The notes under the pieces are model-generated. The model did not search any database and was not told the DNA's origin. It worked only from the letters and a program-made list of their open reading frames with translations. DNA of 64,000 bases from Streptomyces roseirectus (GTDB lineage Bacteria; Actinomycetota; Actinomycetes; Streptomycetales; Streptomycetaceae): positions 9,660,001 to 9,724,000 of the forward strand of contig NZ_CP060828.1 in the NCBI RefSeq assembly GCF_014489635.1, given 5' to 3'. The position numbers and the translations under genes are program-made. The first letter of the stretch is position 1. Every line of letters starts with the position of its first letter. This document shows positions 7,686-17,763 of this stretch, in pieces.

Positions 7686-7716
7686 CGGTCCGCCGACGGA
7701 GTCGGCGGACCGTTTT
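7686..7716 (+). terminator. Intrinsic terminator of the small membrane protein gene
   Basis: A perfect 12-bp stem (CGGTCCGCCGAC and GTCGGCGGACCG) with a GGA loop is followed by TTTT, directly after the stop codon. Confidence 0.9.
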
Positions 7717-8033
7717 CATGTCATGGGCTGGGGCTGTGCAGGCTGAAGACCCGAGTGTCGCCTCGGGAAGGCGCCGGATTCCACTGCTCCGGGTGTTGAG
7801 GTGCTGTCGAAGGGGCGGGAATCCGCTGGTCAGTCGAGGTCGGGCAGGTGGGTGAGCCGGTCGAGGGCTACGGTGATGTGACCGGTCCAGGTCCAGTGCC
7901 GGGCCAGGTGAGGGATCCGCCGACGGCCGGTGGCCACGAGTTGCCCGTGGTGAACCGTACTCCCCGATGCCGACGCTCAGCGACGCTCAGCAAGGGAACG
8001 ACTTGTTGGAGCCGTTGGGTGTCGAGTCGCCGG
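7717..8033. other. Stretch with a short minus-strand coding remnant
   Basis: No intact gene. On the minus strand 7833-7950 reads HHGQLVATGRRRIPHLARH then WTWTGHITVALDRL and stops at TGA. It has coding-like codon use but no start and no recognised family; it could be the end of a lost gene or a transposase tail. Confidence 0.25.
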
Positions 8034-8993
8034 TTAATCACCCAGTGGCGGCCGAGGCGGATCTGCGGGGGGTGGCGTCGTGGGAGAGGACGTCGCGCAG
8101 GGGTGCTGAGCGGCGCGGTGGCCTCGGAGGAGGTGGGCGGGCTGGTAGAGGGCGATGCCGTCGACCGCGAGGGCGAGGTCGCGCCAGAGCGGGTGGAGCC
8201 TGAGGATCGCGTGGATGCTGCGGGCGCGGGTGAGGAGGGCGCGGAGCGCGGGGACGATCGAGCCGAGGAGCCACAGGAGGAAGCCCGCGTACAGGACGGT
8301 GTCGGTGATGTGTTCCTGGTCGGCGAGGTCGCGGGCCGGGAGCGGGTGCAGGGTCGCGACGCTCAGGAAGACCGTCCGCATGACGGCGTAGACGACGATC
8401 AGCGTCATGCCCGCCGACATCATCGTGAGGCCGGTACGCAGGGACCAGTGGCCGGCGCGGCGTGCGGCGCGGCCCCACTGGTAGGCGCAGACGAGCGCGG
8501 CGGCCACGACGTACGCGTAGAAGAGGCCCATGTAGAGGGCGAGGCCGGGGTCGCCCATGTGCCGGCCGATGAAGTACGGGCTGTCCTTGCCGGTCTTCGA
8601 GCGGTCGAGGACGAGGAAGAACACCGCCGTCATGCACACCACGGTTGCCACCGAGGCGTACGCGGTGGCCCGTTGGATCCACGCGGAGATCCTTATGTGG
8701 CGGGCGGAGGTGTCCTCCTCGGCGTAGACGTCGCACACGTACATCAGCAGGACGCAGATCCCGGCGATGGCCAGGACGTGCTTGAGGAGGGTCGGCAGGT
8801 CGTTGACGCCGAGCGGGTCGACGGCGGTCCGGCCGAGGCCGGTGCGCAGCCACCAGGCGATCGCGAAGGCGGTGAAGGCGCCGGAGAGGGAGCGGCTGCG
8901 GCGTTGTCCTCGCAGTGTGCCGGGCAGGCGGACGGCGGCCTGGAGCAGGAGCAGCGCCAGGATGAGGGTGGCGATCAGGTCAGAGACGGACAC
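8034..8993 (-). CDS. MAB_1171c-type multi-helix membrane protein, C-terminus probably altered
   Basis: GTG start overlapping the stop of the upstream peptidase gene by 14 bp; 319 residues. About seven hydrophobic helices run from residue 4 to about 240, followed by LHPLWRDLALAVDGIAL, a hallmark of the MAB_1171c family of putative transporters found beside ImmA/IrrE peptidases and XRE regulators. Family members usually continue with a charged cytoplasmic tail; here the last 45 residues become Pro/Ala/Thr-rich with no conserved tail, and an alternative frame carries more plausible sequence (RLGRHWVINRRLDTQRLQ). A frameshift near 8110 is likely. The substrate is unknown. Confidence 0.7.
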   Translation of the reverse strand: MSVSDLIATLILALLLLQAAVRLPGTLRGQRRSRSLSGAFTAFAIAWWLRTGLGRTAVDPLGVNDLPTLLKHVLAIAGICVLLMYVCDVYAEEDTSARHIRISAWIQRATAYASVATVVCMTAVFFLVLDRSKTGKDSPYFIGRHMGDPGLALYMGLFYAYVVAAALVCAYQWGRAARRAGHWSLRTGLTMMSAGMTLIVVYAVMRTVFLSVATLHPLPARDLADQEHITDTVLYAGFLLWLLGSIVPALRALLTRARSIHAILRLHPLWRDLALAVDGIALYQPAHLLRGHRAAQHPCATSSPTTPPPADPPRPPLGD

Positions 8994-9639
8994 GGGGTTT
9001 CCGGGAGGTGTGGGGGGTGTGGGTGAGGTCTTCGGCGAGGTGGCGCAGGGTGGGGTCGTCGATGTGCTCGGTGGCGTACGCCTCCTGGTGCAGGAGGTCG
9101 GCCAGCATCTCCGCGCGGCGCTCGGTGGGGGAGTCGTAGCGGTGGCGGGCCATCACCCGGCCCCGCGTCAGGAGGCGGCGCAGGGTGTCGGGCGGGAAGT
9201 CGGGGAGCAGGCGGGCCAGCTCCTCGAAGTTCGCCTCGGTGGTGTCGTCGCACCAGATGTGGGCCAGCTCGTGGAGGATGATCCGCTGGCGGTGGAAGGA
9301 CGTGGTGCCCTCCACGTGCAGGATCAGGTCCACGGGGACGTCGTCGAGCTGGAGCCACAGGCCGCACACGTCGGTGTTGGCCAGCAGGTGGTCGGGGACC
9401 GGGACCAGCTTGATGCGGCGGTTGCGGGCGGCCTCGATGCCCGAGATCAGGCCGTCCAGGGTGAACGGGCTCGGGACGGGCATCCCGGCGAGATGGGAGC
9501 GGCACTCCTCATGCAGTTCACGCCGGGCTGCTGCCGCTGCACGGCGCCTGCGCACGCACGCGATCGCTCGACTCCACCTGCGACCACCGGAACGGAGTAT
9601 CCGGCGCCTGGGACTTCCTGAACCAGTTGTTCCGAACAT
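8980..9639 (-). CDS. ImmA/IrrE-like metallopeptidase
   Basis: This protein is 219 residues from ATG 9639; a GTG at 9555 giving 191 residues is also possible, and neither has a good ribosome site. The zinc-peptidase motif HELAHIW lies at 123-129, preceded by FHRQRI and followed by EANFEELARLLPDF and ERRAEMLADLL, the arrangement of the ImmA/IrrE family. Such proteins cleave XRE-type repressors or act as partners of membrane proteins. The next gene (MAB_1171c type) overlaps it, and an XRE/MmyB-like regulator lies divergently on the other side, so the three probably form a functional unit. Confidence 0.78.
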   Translation of the reverse strand: MFGTTGSGSPRRRILRSGGRRWSRAIACVRRRRAAAAARRELHEECRSHLAGMPVPSPFTLDGLISGIEAARNRRIKLVPVPDHLLANTDVCGLWLQLDDVPVDLILHVEGTTSFHRQRIILHELAHIWCDDTTEANFEELARLLPDFPPDTLRRLLTRGRVMARHRYDSPTERRAEMLADLLHQEAYATEHIDDPTLRHLAEDLTHTPHTSRKPRVRL

Positions 9640-9678
9640 TGCCACGGGCTGCTCAGAGCGAAATTTCAAGGACGGCGG

Positions 9679-9699
9679 GTGAAATCGTGCGGATTTCAC
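9679..9699. promoter_or_regulatory. Palindromic operator candidate upstream of the peptidase gene
   Basis: A perfect inverted repeat GTGAAATC, 5-nt spacer GTGCG, GATTTCAC lies 40 bp upstream of the peptidase start. It sits in the divergent region facing the XRE-type regulator, so it is a natural candidate binding site for that regulator. Confidence 0.5.
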
Positions 9700-10054
9700 G
9701 GAGGGAACAGATTATGGGAGACGGTGTTCCGCTGGTGCCTGCGGTGAACGGAACGGAGCGCGACATGAAGATCCTTTACGTGCGCAAGCCGAACGAGGGC
9801 CGTAGGAGGATTCCCTGGCTCCGTGAGACTACGGCCGGAGCCGGAACAACACAGGATTCACAGACTCTGCTTATCCTGCAGATGAGAACTACCAGTTCCC
9901 ATAGCCGGTTAGTTCCCTATTCAACTGTTTCCGGGGTGGAGTCGGTGCGACCTCAACTTGCCGGAAAGCAGGCCGCACTGCACAGAAACCCGGCGAGGTC
10001 CGCCGATGCTGAAGGCGGGGAATCTGTGACACAGCTCCCACCCTGGGGTGTTAT
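9700..10054. other. Divergent intergenic region with a doubtful short frame
   Basis: This stretch is less G+C-rich than its surroundings. An ATG at 9714 with a GGAGGG ribosome site opens a 114-codon frame that ends at 10058 in an ATGTGA overlap with the next gene. Only its first 40 codons or so look coding (ERDMKILYVRKPNEGRRR); the rest uses rare Streptomyces codons such as TTA and AGA. A short leader peptide or regulatory RNA region is possible, but I do not call a gene. Confidence 0.3.
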
Positions 10055-10894
10055 GTGAACGTTACGGATGGCGAGGAGCGGGGGCGGTTACTCCTTACGC
10101 ACGTTCTACGTCGAGCCCGCGCACGCCGCGACACGGCCGACATACCGGGATTCCACAGCACGTTCGGCGTGAAGACCGCTCGCGGGATCACCCAGCAGCA
10201 GACCGCCAAGCTGGCAGGCGTCAGCCGGCGCTGGTACAGCAACCTCGAATCCGGACGCCCGGGGAACTACAGCGACACCTTCCTCCACGCGGTGCGCCGC
10301 ATCCTCGCCCTGGACGACGACGAGTGGGCCATCGTCTACGGCATCGCCCGAGGCCGCGCCCCGAACGCCAGCCTCTCCCGTCCTCCGGACCACAAGGTGC
10401 CCCAGGCCCTTCTGTCCCTCGTCGAGCAGAGTCCGACCTGGGGGATCTACCTCAGCAACCACTGCTGGGACCTCCTCGCCTGCAACCGGAAGGCTCAGGA
10501 GTACTTCCCGTGGATGGTCGACGGGGCCAACGTCGTGGAATGGGTCCTGACCTCCCCGGAAGCACGCACCCAGCTCATCGACTGGCGGAAATCCTGGGCG
10601 CTGCCCTCGATGGCGGCACTCCGGGTGCACGCGGAACGATGGCCCGACGACGAACGGCTCCACGAGATAATCGAGAAAGTGCGGCTCGATCCGACCGCCC
10701 GTAAAATGTGGAACGACGCAGACCTGCCGGCCGTGACCTATCCCGTATCCAGTTCACCGCGGCGTCTTCACCTGCCGCAGTATGGCGGCAAAGAATTCTC
10801 CGTCCGAATTCTCGTACTGGAGCCTCTGGAGTTGCCGACCTGTCGGCTTGTGGCGCTCACGCCCGCAGAGTTGGTTCCTTACATCGACGGCTGA
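10055..10894 (+). CDS. XRE-family regulator with MmyB-like ligand-binding domain
   Basis: GTG start; 279 residues. A helix-turn-helix near residues 45-75 (TQQQTAKLAGVSRRWYSNLE) is followed by a C-terminal domain (WGIYLSNHCWDLLACNRKAQEYFPW, then a region to residue 275) typical of MmyB-like regulators of actinobacteria, thought to bind a lipid-like or small hydrophobic ligand. It is divergent from the ImmA/IrrE and MAB_1171c genes and is the likely regulator of that pair. Its stop is only 10 bp before the decayed end of the CRISPR array, which is transcribed towards it. Confidence 0.85.
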   Translation: MNVTDGEERGRLLLTHVLRRARARRDTADIPGFHSTFGVKTARGITQQQTAKLAGVSRRWYSNLESGRPGNYSDTFLHAVRRILALDDDEWAIVYGIARGRAPNASLSRPPDHKVPQALLSLVEQSPTWGIYLSNHCWDLLACNRKAQEYFPWMVDGANVVEWVLTSPEARTQLIDWRKSWALPSMAALRVHAERWPDDERLHEIIEKVRLDPTARKMWNDADLPAVTYPVSSSPRRLHLPQYGGKEFSVRILVLEPLELPTCRLVALTPAELVPYIDG

Positions 10895-10903
10895 TGCGCC
10901 TTC

Positions 10904-13900
10904 GGCGCGATCTTTGCTCGCGGGGAGCCGAATCGGTATAGACGTGACCTGCCACGACGTCCGCGCACCATCTCCGTTCACGCGGAGCCGACCTGGCCGG
11001 TCATGCTCGATGTTCGGCTGGTCGCGGATCACTTCCGCTCGCGCGGAGCCGACCGGCCGAAGAGCCGCCCCCACCGGCCCGGCTGCGGATCACCTCCGCT
11101 CGCGCGGAGCCGACGCATCACCGAGGGACTGCCCGCCGGTGTCGAACGGATCACCTCCGCGCGCGCGGAGCCGACGAGGCCCTGATGCGCCCCACCGCCG
11201 ACGTCGCCGGATCACCTCCGCTCGCGCGGAGCCGACCGGTCGAGACGGTCCTCGGCACACTCAGCCGCCGGATCACCTCCGCTCGCGCGGAGCCGACGTG
11301 GCGGTGGAGCTGTGCTGGAGGGCGCGCATCGGATCACCTCCGCTCGCGCGGAGCCGACATGATCAGCTTGGACTTGCCGTCGTCCTGTTTCGGATCACCT
11401 CCGCTCGCGCGGAGCCGACGGCTACGCACCCGTCGGTGAGGACGTTCCCGCCGGATCACCTCCGCTCGCGCGGAGCCGACGTTGGGGAAGCCGGTCTCCT
11501 GGCTGGCGTCGGCGGATCACCTCCGCTCGCGCGGAGCCGACGAGTCGGGAACCGCGCTGAGGGCACGCGAGGACGGATCACCTCCGCTCGCGCGGAGCCG
11601 ACCACTTCGGGGAAGAGCGCCGCACGCAAGATATCGATCACCTCCGCTCGCGCGGAGCCGACGAGGACGTCGTACGGGACGGGGCGGCGGGGGGCGGATC
11701 ACCTCCGCTCGCGCGGAGCCGACAACAGCAGTGTGCCCGCGACGTTCTCGTACACCGGATCACCTCCGCTCGCGCGGAGCCGACGCGCAAGGCCAAGAAG
11801 GCGTAGCTACCGACGACGGATCGCCTCCGCTCGCGCGGAGCCGACCGGGTCGCCAGGTCCTCGGTCTGGCCCTCGTGCGGATCACCTCCGCTCGCGCGGA
11901 GCCGACCGCCGAAATCGCCGCGAGCCCAGATGAAATTCCGGATCACCTCCGCTCGCGCGGAGCCGACAGCTGCGGATCAGCTTGACTCGGACCTAAAAAC
12001 GGATCACCTCCGCTCGCGCGGAGCCGACTCCATCCCGACCAGCTCAAGGTCCAGGGCGGCCGGATCACCTCCGCTCGCGCGGAGCCGACGGCGGCGCGCC
12101 GGTCGAGGTCCGCCCCACTTGCGGATCACCTCCGCTCGCGCGGAGCCGACCCCCTACTTGTGGAGGTCCGGGTGCGGGTGGCCGGATCACCTCCGCTCGC
12201 GCGGAGCCGACCAGCTCAAGGCGTGGCAACGCGACGTCGACGACGGATCACCTCCGCTCGCGCGGAGCCGACCGCGCCGGCCTGTACCTCGACTGCCACG
12301 AGAACGGATCACCTCCGCTCGCGCGGAGCCGACAAGCTGAGGCCCATGACCCGCGCACTGACCGACGGATCACCTCCGCTCGCGCGGAGCCGACCACTCA
12401 GCGGGCGAAGCCCGTGACGCAGGCAGCGGATCACCTCCGCTCGCGCGGAGCCGACCGGCTCTGCTCGGCACGGACCGCCTCGATCGTCGGATCACCTCCG
12501 CTCGCGCGGAGCCGACATCCTCATCGGGATCGTCGCGTCCGCGTTGATCGGATCACCTCCGCTCGCGCGGAGCCGACCAGCGCTCCGCCGAGTTCGCTAC
12601 CGTGATCCACGGATCACCTCCGCTCGCGCGGAGCCGACCGCCCTCCGGGCAACGGCCTTCCACGCAAACCCGGATCACCTCCGCTCGCGCGGAGCCGACG
12701 CGTCGTACGGCAACTCGCCAGCGCGCATGAACGGATCACCTCCGCTCGCGCGGAGCCGACGGGCGGAACGTCGACGGCACGGGCTGGTGGGCCGGATCAC
12801 CTCCGCTCGCGCGGAGCCGACGCCCGCACCTGCGTCCGCCGGGGCCTCGCCGTCGGATCACCTCCGCTCGCGCGGAGCCGACAGGGAGAGGACCTTGTCG
12901 CGCCACACCTCGTACGGATCACCTCCGCTCGCGCGGAGCCGACAGGCGATGGGGAGGCCCCTTGCCGTGAAGCAGCGGATCACCTCCGCTCGCGCGGAGC
13001 CGACATGGCGAACCACATCAGCTCAGGCCCAAGGACCGGATCACCTCCGCTCGCGCGGAGCCGACGGTCCGGGCCCGGCGCCCCGGCCATCCAGACGCGG
13101 ATCACCTCCGCTCGCGCGGAGCCGACCCGACCCGTTCTGGAGCCAGGCCGCCGGAGATCGGATCACCTCCGCTCGCGCGGAGCCGACTCGGACAGCTCTA
13201 CGGCCCTCCAGGAGGCGTTCGGATCACCTCCGCTCGCGCGGAGCCGACTGGACATCCGGTGGATGCGCCTCAAGATCAACCGGATCACCTCCGCTCGCGC
13301 GGAGCCGACACGCTCACCGACACCTCCTGGCCCTCCTCCTGCGGATCACCTCCGCTCGCGCGGAGCCGACACCATCACCCCGGCCCGGGTGGTGGGTTTG
13401 AACGGATCACCTCCGCTCGCGCGGAGCCGACGTTGCCTGCTTGCTTACTGCTGACGGCCGCCTCGGATCACCTCCGCTCGCGCGGAGCCGACTCACCGCC
13501 GCGCTGGCGTTCGGCCCTGCGCTGCGGATCACCTCCGCTCGCGCGGAGCCGACGTGTTGTCCTGGATGACGGCCTCGGTGAGGACCGGATCACCTCCGCT
13601 CGCGCGGAGCCGACGTCCGTTGCACGCGAATAGGCGGGTAAGCGGTCGGATCACCTCCGCTCGCGCGGAGCCGACCCGGCGGGCGTTCTCCTCCCACGGG
13701 CACGCGGCGGATCACCTCGGCTCGCGCGGAGCCGACTCCGCCCAGAACGCGACCGGCAGCGCGATCTCCGGATCACCTCCGCTCGCGCGGAGCCGACGAA
13801 TCGCCGCCCGCAAGGAGGGGTGGAGCAGCCGGATCACCTCCGCTCGCGCGGAGCCGACGAAAAGGACCTGGTCATCGCCGTCGCCAACCACGGATCACCT

Positions 13901-14712
13901 CCGCTCGCGCGGAGCCGACTCGTTCCAGTCCTGGAACGGCTTCCAGGACGCCGGATCACCTCCGCTCGCGCGGAGCCGACCGAGCTCCGGCTGGAGCGGG
14001 AGGCGTTCGCGTCGGATCACCTCCGCTCGCGCGGAGCCGACACGTCCCGGTCGTTGCGGTCGTATCCGGAGTCCGGATCACCTCCGCTCGCGCGGAGCCG
14101 ACCCCTTCGTGTGCTTGAACGACTCGATCGCAGCCGGATCACCTCCGCTCGCGCGGAGCCGACTTCGTGTCCACGTCGAACTGGTCGACCAGGTTCGGAT
14201 CACCTCCGCTCGCGCGGAGCCGACCTGGCCACGGGGACGATCACAGACAGTTCACGCGGATCACCTCCGCTCGCGCGGAGCCGACGACGCTGCCGCTGAC
14301 TTCCCCTGGGGACAGTTCGGATCACCTCCGCTCGCGCGGAGCCGACGACAGCCTCACGGCCGACGGGACCAACAAGGTCGGATCACCTCCGCTCGCGCGG
14401 AGCCGACGCCCCCGTCACCCCCCCGTCCGCCGAATTCCACGGATCACCTCCGCTCGCGCGGAGCCGACAAAGAAGCCCGCCACCCATCAGAGGCGGCGGG
14501 CGGATCACCTCCGCTCGCGCGGAGCCGACGGCTCGTGCTGCGGCTTGTCGGGGACCGGCTGCGGATCACCTCCGCTCGCGCGGAGCCGACTTGCCCACGA
14601 ACGAGGAACAGTCCGAGGACCCCGGATCACCTCCGCTCGCGCGGAGCCGACGCGTGGACCTGCTGGAGTACCGCTACCTGCGGCGGATCACCTCCGCTCG
14701 CGCGGAGCCGAC
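10904..14712 (-). CRISPR. Large type I-E CRISPR array: 61 conserved repeats plus two decayed
   Basis: The 29-nt repeat begins CGGATCACCTCCGC and ends GCGGAGCCGAC on the + strand. It recurs every 61 bp from 11025 to 14712 with 32-nt spacers. The repeat starting at 11635 lacks one G, so later repeats are shifted by 1. On the - strand the repeat has the type I-E form with stem CTCCGC, loop GCGA, stem GCGGAG and 3' handle GTGATCCG. Transcription is therefore leftward from the leader next to cas3. Two further decayed units (10904-10932 and 10964-10992) mark the leader-distal end. Single-base variants occur near 11147, 11817 and 13709. About 62 spacers in all; their targets cannot be judged without a search. 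Confidence 0.97.
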
Positions 14713-14860
14713 ACTTCCTGACCTGGGCGTTCTCAGTCGCTTTGCATTTTCTTTGCCGATTGTGGCTTGTCCGGTCCGGCATGTGGGTTCCGGTGCCCCG
14801 TGTCAGGTCTCACGGTGTCGACCTTACGGTGTCGGGTGCTGCCGGGGGTGGGGTTTGTGC
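14713..14860 (-). promoter_or_regulatory. CRISPR leader of the large array
   Basis: Directly beyond the last intact repeat is a locally A+T-rich segment (around 14740-14765, TTTGCATTTTCTTTGCCG) in an otherwise G+C-rich region. It sits at the conserved end of the array and upstream of it in the direction of crRNA transcription, as expected of a leader carrying the promoter and integration signals. The cas3 promoter must also lie in or near this stretch, in the opposite direction. Confidence 0.65.
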
Positions 14861-14904
14861 TGGTGGGGAGGTGTTGTCAGTGGGGGGTGCTATCGATTGT
14901 CGGC

Positions 14905-17763
14905 ATGATGAAGCGTCAGGCGGCAGTGCCGGGGTGTCCGTTGGTCGATGTCCGGCTGTGGGGCAAGGAGCGCGGGCTTCCGTGCCGGTATCCGGTGATC
15001 TGTCATCTGCTGGACACGGCGGCGGTGTTCGGCGAGTTGTGGGATGTGCTGCTGGGCGACCGGGTGAGGGGGAGGATCGCGGAGGCGCTGGGGCTGTCGG
15101 TGGCTCAGGCGCGGCAGGTGCTCGCGTTCTGGGCGGGGCTGCATGACCTGGGGAAGATCACGCCGGTGTTCCAGGCGCAGGTGGAGGAGGCGTTCGCCGA
15201 GCTGCGGGCTGATCCGTCGTATGCGTTCGCTGAGGGGGCGGAGCGGGAGACGGAGTTCCGGCATGAGATGGCCACGCACTGGGCGCTGACGCGGCTGTTG
15301 GGGGAGGTGGGGTACCCCGATGACCGGCGGATGGTGAACAGGCTGGCGCACCGGGTCGCGCAGTTGCTCGGGGGGCATCACGGGTGGTTCGGGGCGGTTC
15401 TGCTGGCCAGGAAGGTGGAGGAGGCGGAGGCACACCAGCCGGGGCTGGGGGGTGAGGGGTGGGCGGATCAGCGCCGGGCTCATCTGGAGGAGCTGAGGCG
15501 GGTCACGGGGGCGTGGGCGGTTCCGGAGCGGGGGCTGCCGGCGGAGCTGGCGGTGATTGTGGCGGGGCTGGTGGTGGTCGCGGACTGGCTGGCCAGCCAG
15601 ACGGAGGCGATCGTCCCGCTGCTGCCCCCGCAGGGGTGGAAGGGGACGGCCGGTGAACTCGACGCGCACTGGGACGCCGCGCAGAAGGCGGCTCCCGGGC
15701 TGGTGCGGGAGGCTCGGCTGGGGCGGGCGCAGTTCGTCGCGGAGTGTTTCGAGGACATGTTCCCGTTCTCGCCGAACCTCCTCCAGGGCGATCTCACGGC
15801 ACGGTTGCCGCAGTTGGTGGGGGAGAAGGGGCCGGGGCTGGTACTGGTGACGGCGCCGACCGGTGACGGCAAGACCGAGGTGGCCCTGTACGCGGCGTCG
15901 GTGCTGGGGCGCGCGGCGGATGCCCGCGGGGTGTTCTTCGCGCTGCCGACCATGGCCACGGCCGACGCCATGCACCCGCGGGTGAGTACCTTCGCGCGGC
16001 AGGCGCTCGGCGGGGAACGGGCGCTGACGCTCCTGCACTCCATGGCCTGGCTCAGCCCCGCCTACGCCCTGTCCGGCCAGGACGGTGCGCCGGCCTTCGA
16101 GATGAGCGCCGACGCGGCGACGGCGACCGAGGCGGGCCTCTGGCTGCGCGGGCCGGGGCGGGGACTTCTGGCGCCGCTGGGCACGGGCACCATCGACCAG
16201 GCGCTGGGCGCGGTGCTGCCCACCAAGTTCAACGCGCTGAAGTTGTTCGGGCTGTCCGACAAGGTGTTCGTGGTCGACGAGGCACACGCGTACGGGCCGT
16301 GGATGCACCAGATGCTGGTGCGGCTGCTGGAGTGGCTGGGCGCGTTCAACGCCCCGGTGGTCCTGCTGTCGGCCACCCTCTCCGGCCGTACGGCGTCGTC
16401 GCTGGTGGACGCCTACCGGCGCGGCGCGGGGTTCCTGGAGCCGTCCGAGGTCCAGCCGTGCTACCCGGGCTGGATGTTCACCGCCGCCGCGACCGGCGAG
16501 GTGTCCGCACCGCGTGAGGTCGGCAGCGCGCGCGGGCGGACCCTGGAGGTGCGGCTGCGCCCGGTGAGGTGGGACGCGGCCGAGGCGGCCGGGGACCCGG
16601 TGCGCGGGGGAGGACGGCGCGAGGCCCTGCGCGAGGCGCTGGAACCGGTCGCGGCCGAGGGCGGGACCGCTCTGGTGTGCTGCACCACGGTCGCCGAGGC
16701 CCAGCAGACCTTCCGCGACCTCACCGCCGCCTTCCCCGAACTCGCCCGCCGCGCAGGAGGCGTACGCCTCCTGCACTCCCGCTATCCCGCCCACGTCCGC
16801 CAGCGCATCACCGCCGAGTGCGAGGCCGCCTACGGCAAACCCCGCTCTGACGAGGACACCGCCCGGCCGCGCCCGGCGTCGATCCTGGTCGCCACCCAAG
16901 TGGTCGAACAGTCACTCGACTTCGACTTCGATCTGATCGTCAGCGACCTCGCCCCGCTGGCCCAGCTGCTCCAGCGCGCCGGCCGCGGACGCCGGCACGA
17001 ACGGGGCGACACCGGCCGCCCCGCATGGGCACTGCCCGAAGACCGGCCCCGCCTGCTCGTCCTCGAACCCGTCGACGGAGACGGCGATTTCACGGTCCCG
17101 CACACCTGGGGAACCGTCTACGACGCCGGACTCCTGCACCGCACCGCCCTGCTGCTGCACGCGCACGCGGCAGACGGCATCGCCGTCCCCGGGGACATCC
17201 AGAGGCTGGTCGACGCCGTCTACGCCGACGACTTCGTCGACGGCCTCGACGAGGCTGTCCAGCAGCAACTGCGGCGCATGGACGCCGAACGGGAAGCGAA
17301 CGACGCGACAGAAACCCACATGGCCGACATGGTCGTCGTGGACGCGCCCGGCGACGTGGGCGGCAACCTCCACCTCCTCAGCCGCTGCGAGGCCGGAGTC
17401 ACCCAGGAACTGCTGACCACCCGGCTCGGAGCCGACACCGGACGCGTGCTGTGCCTGTACGAGCAGCCCGACGGCACCCTCACCCTCGACGCCGACGGCA
17501 CGACTCCCCTGCCGGTCGGCGGCCGTAAAGGGCTCACTCACCCGGAACTCGCGCAGATCATGGCGCACGTCGCTCCCGTCCCGGGCAAGTGGACGCGCGG
17601 AGCCGACGGCCACCCCCAGTCGAAGCCGTGGGCCAAACACCCGGTACTGCGCGGCGTGACGCTCCTGCCTGTACGCCCTGCTGAGGGCAGCGGCTCGCCG
17701 TGGAGCGGGAGGCACGGCACGCGGACGATCACCATCTCCGACGTCGGCCTGGAGGCGCGTTAA
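14905..17763 (+). CDS. cas3: CRISPR-associated helicase-nuclease Cas3 (type I-E)
   Basis: This 952-residue protein combines the HD nuclease and the SF2 helicase that degrades DNA after Cascade recognition. The HD part shows H34 in CHLLDTAAVFG, H80-D81 in GLHDLGK and GGHHGWFG. The helicase part shows Walker A TAPTGDGKT (K323), DEAH at 458-461, LSATL, and motif VI QRAGRGRRH from Q690. The Cas3 C-terminal domain follows to the end. The start is uncertain among ATG 14905, ATG 14908 and an in-frame GTG at 14887; none has an ideal ribosome site. It is the first cas gene, transcribed away from the array leader. Confidence 0.96.
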   Translation: MMKRQAAVPGCPLVDVRLWGKERGLPCRYPVICHLLDTAAVFGELWDVLLGDRVRGRIAEALGLSVAQARQVLAFWAGLHDLGKITPVFQAQVEEAFAELRADPSYAFAEGAERETEFRHEMATHWALTRLLGEVGYPDDRRMVNRLAHRVAQLLGGHHGWFGAVLLARKVEEAEAHQPGLGGEGWADQRRAHLEELRRVTGAWAVPERGLPAELAVIVAGLVVVADWLASQTEAIVPLLPPQGWKGTAGELDAHWDAAQKAAPGLVREARLGRAQFVAECFEDMFPFSPNLLQGDLTARLPQLVGEKGPGLVLVTAPTGDGKTEVALYAASVLGRAADARGVFFALPTMATADAMHPRVSTFARQALGGERALTLLHSMAWLSPAYALSGQDGAPAFEMSADAATATEAGLWLRGPGRGLLAPLGTGTIDQALGAVLPTKFNALKLFGLSDKVFVVDEAHAYGPWMHQMLVRLLEWLGAFNAPVVLLSATLSGRTASSLVDAYRRGAGFLEPSEVQPCYPGWMFTAAATGEVSAPREVGSARGRTLEVRLRPVRWDAAEAAGDPVRGGGRREALREALEPVAAEGGTALVCCTTVAEAQQTFRDLTAAFPELARRAGGVRLLHSRYPAHVRQRITAECEAAYGKPRSDEDTARPRPASILVATQVVEQSLDFDFDLIVSDLAPLAQLLQRAGRGRRHERGDTGRPAWALPEDRPRLLVLEPVDGDGDFTVPHTWGTVYDAGLLHRTALLLHAHAADGIAVPGDIQRLVDAVYADDFVDGLDEAVQQQLRRMDAEREANDATETHMADMVVVDAPGDVGGNLHLLSRCEAGVTQELLTTRLGADTGRVLCLYEQPDGTLTLDADGTTPLPVGGRKGLTHPELAQIMAHVAPVPGKWTRGADGHPQSKPWAKHPVLRGVTLLPVRPAEGSGSPWSGRHGTRTITISDVGLEAR

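Noticed and set aside
9714..10058. A 114-codon gene coupled to the XRE regulator
   Set aside because: Codon use beyond the first third is not that of a Streptomyces gene (rare TTA and AGA codons, no third-position bias).
11000..14720. Several plus-strand open frames with repeating RITSARAEPT, DHLRSRGAD and GSPPLARSR segments
   Set aside because: They are the three reading frames of the CRISPR repeat and spacers; the 61-bp period accounts for them fully and they have no ribosome sites.
14890..16899. 669-codon minus-strand frame opposite cas3
   Set aside because: Arg/Pro/Gln-rich shadow of cas3 without any recognisable motif.
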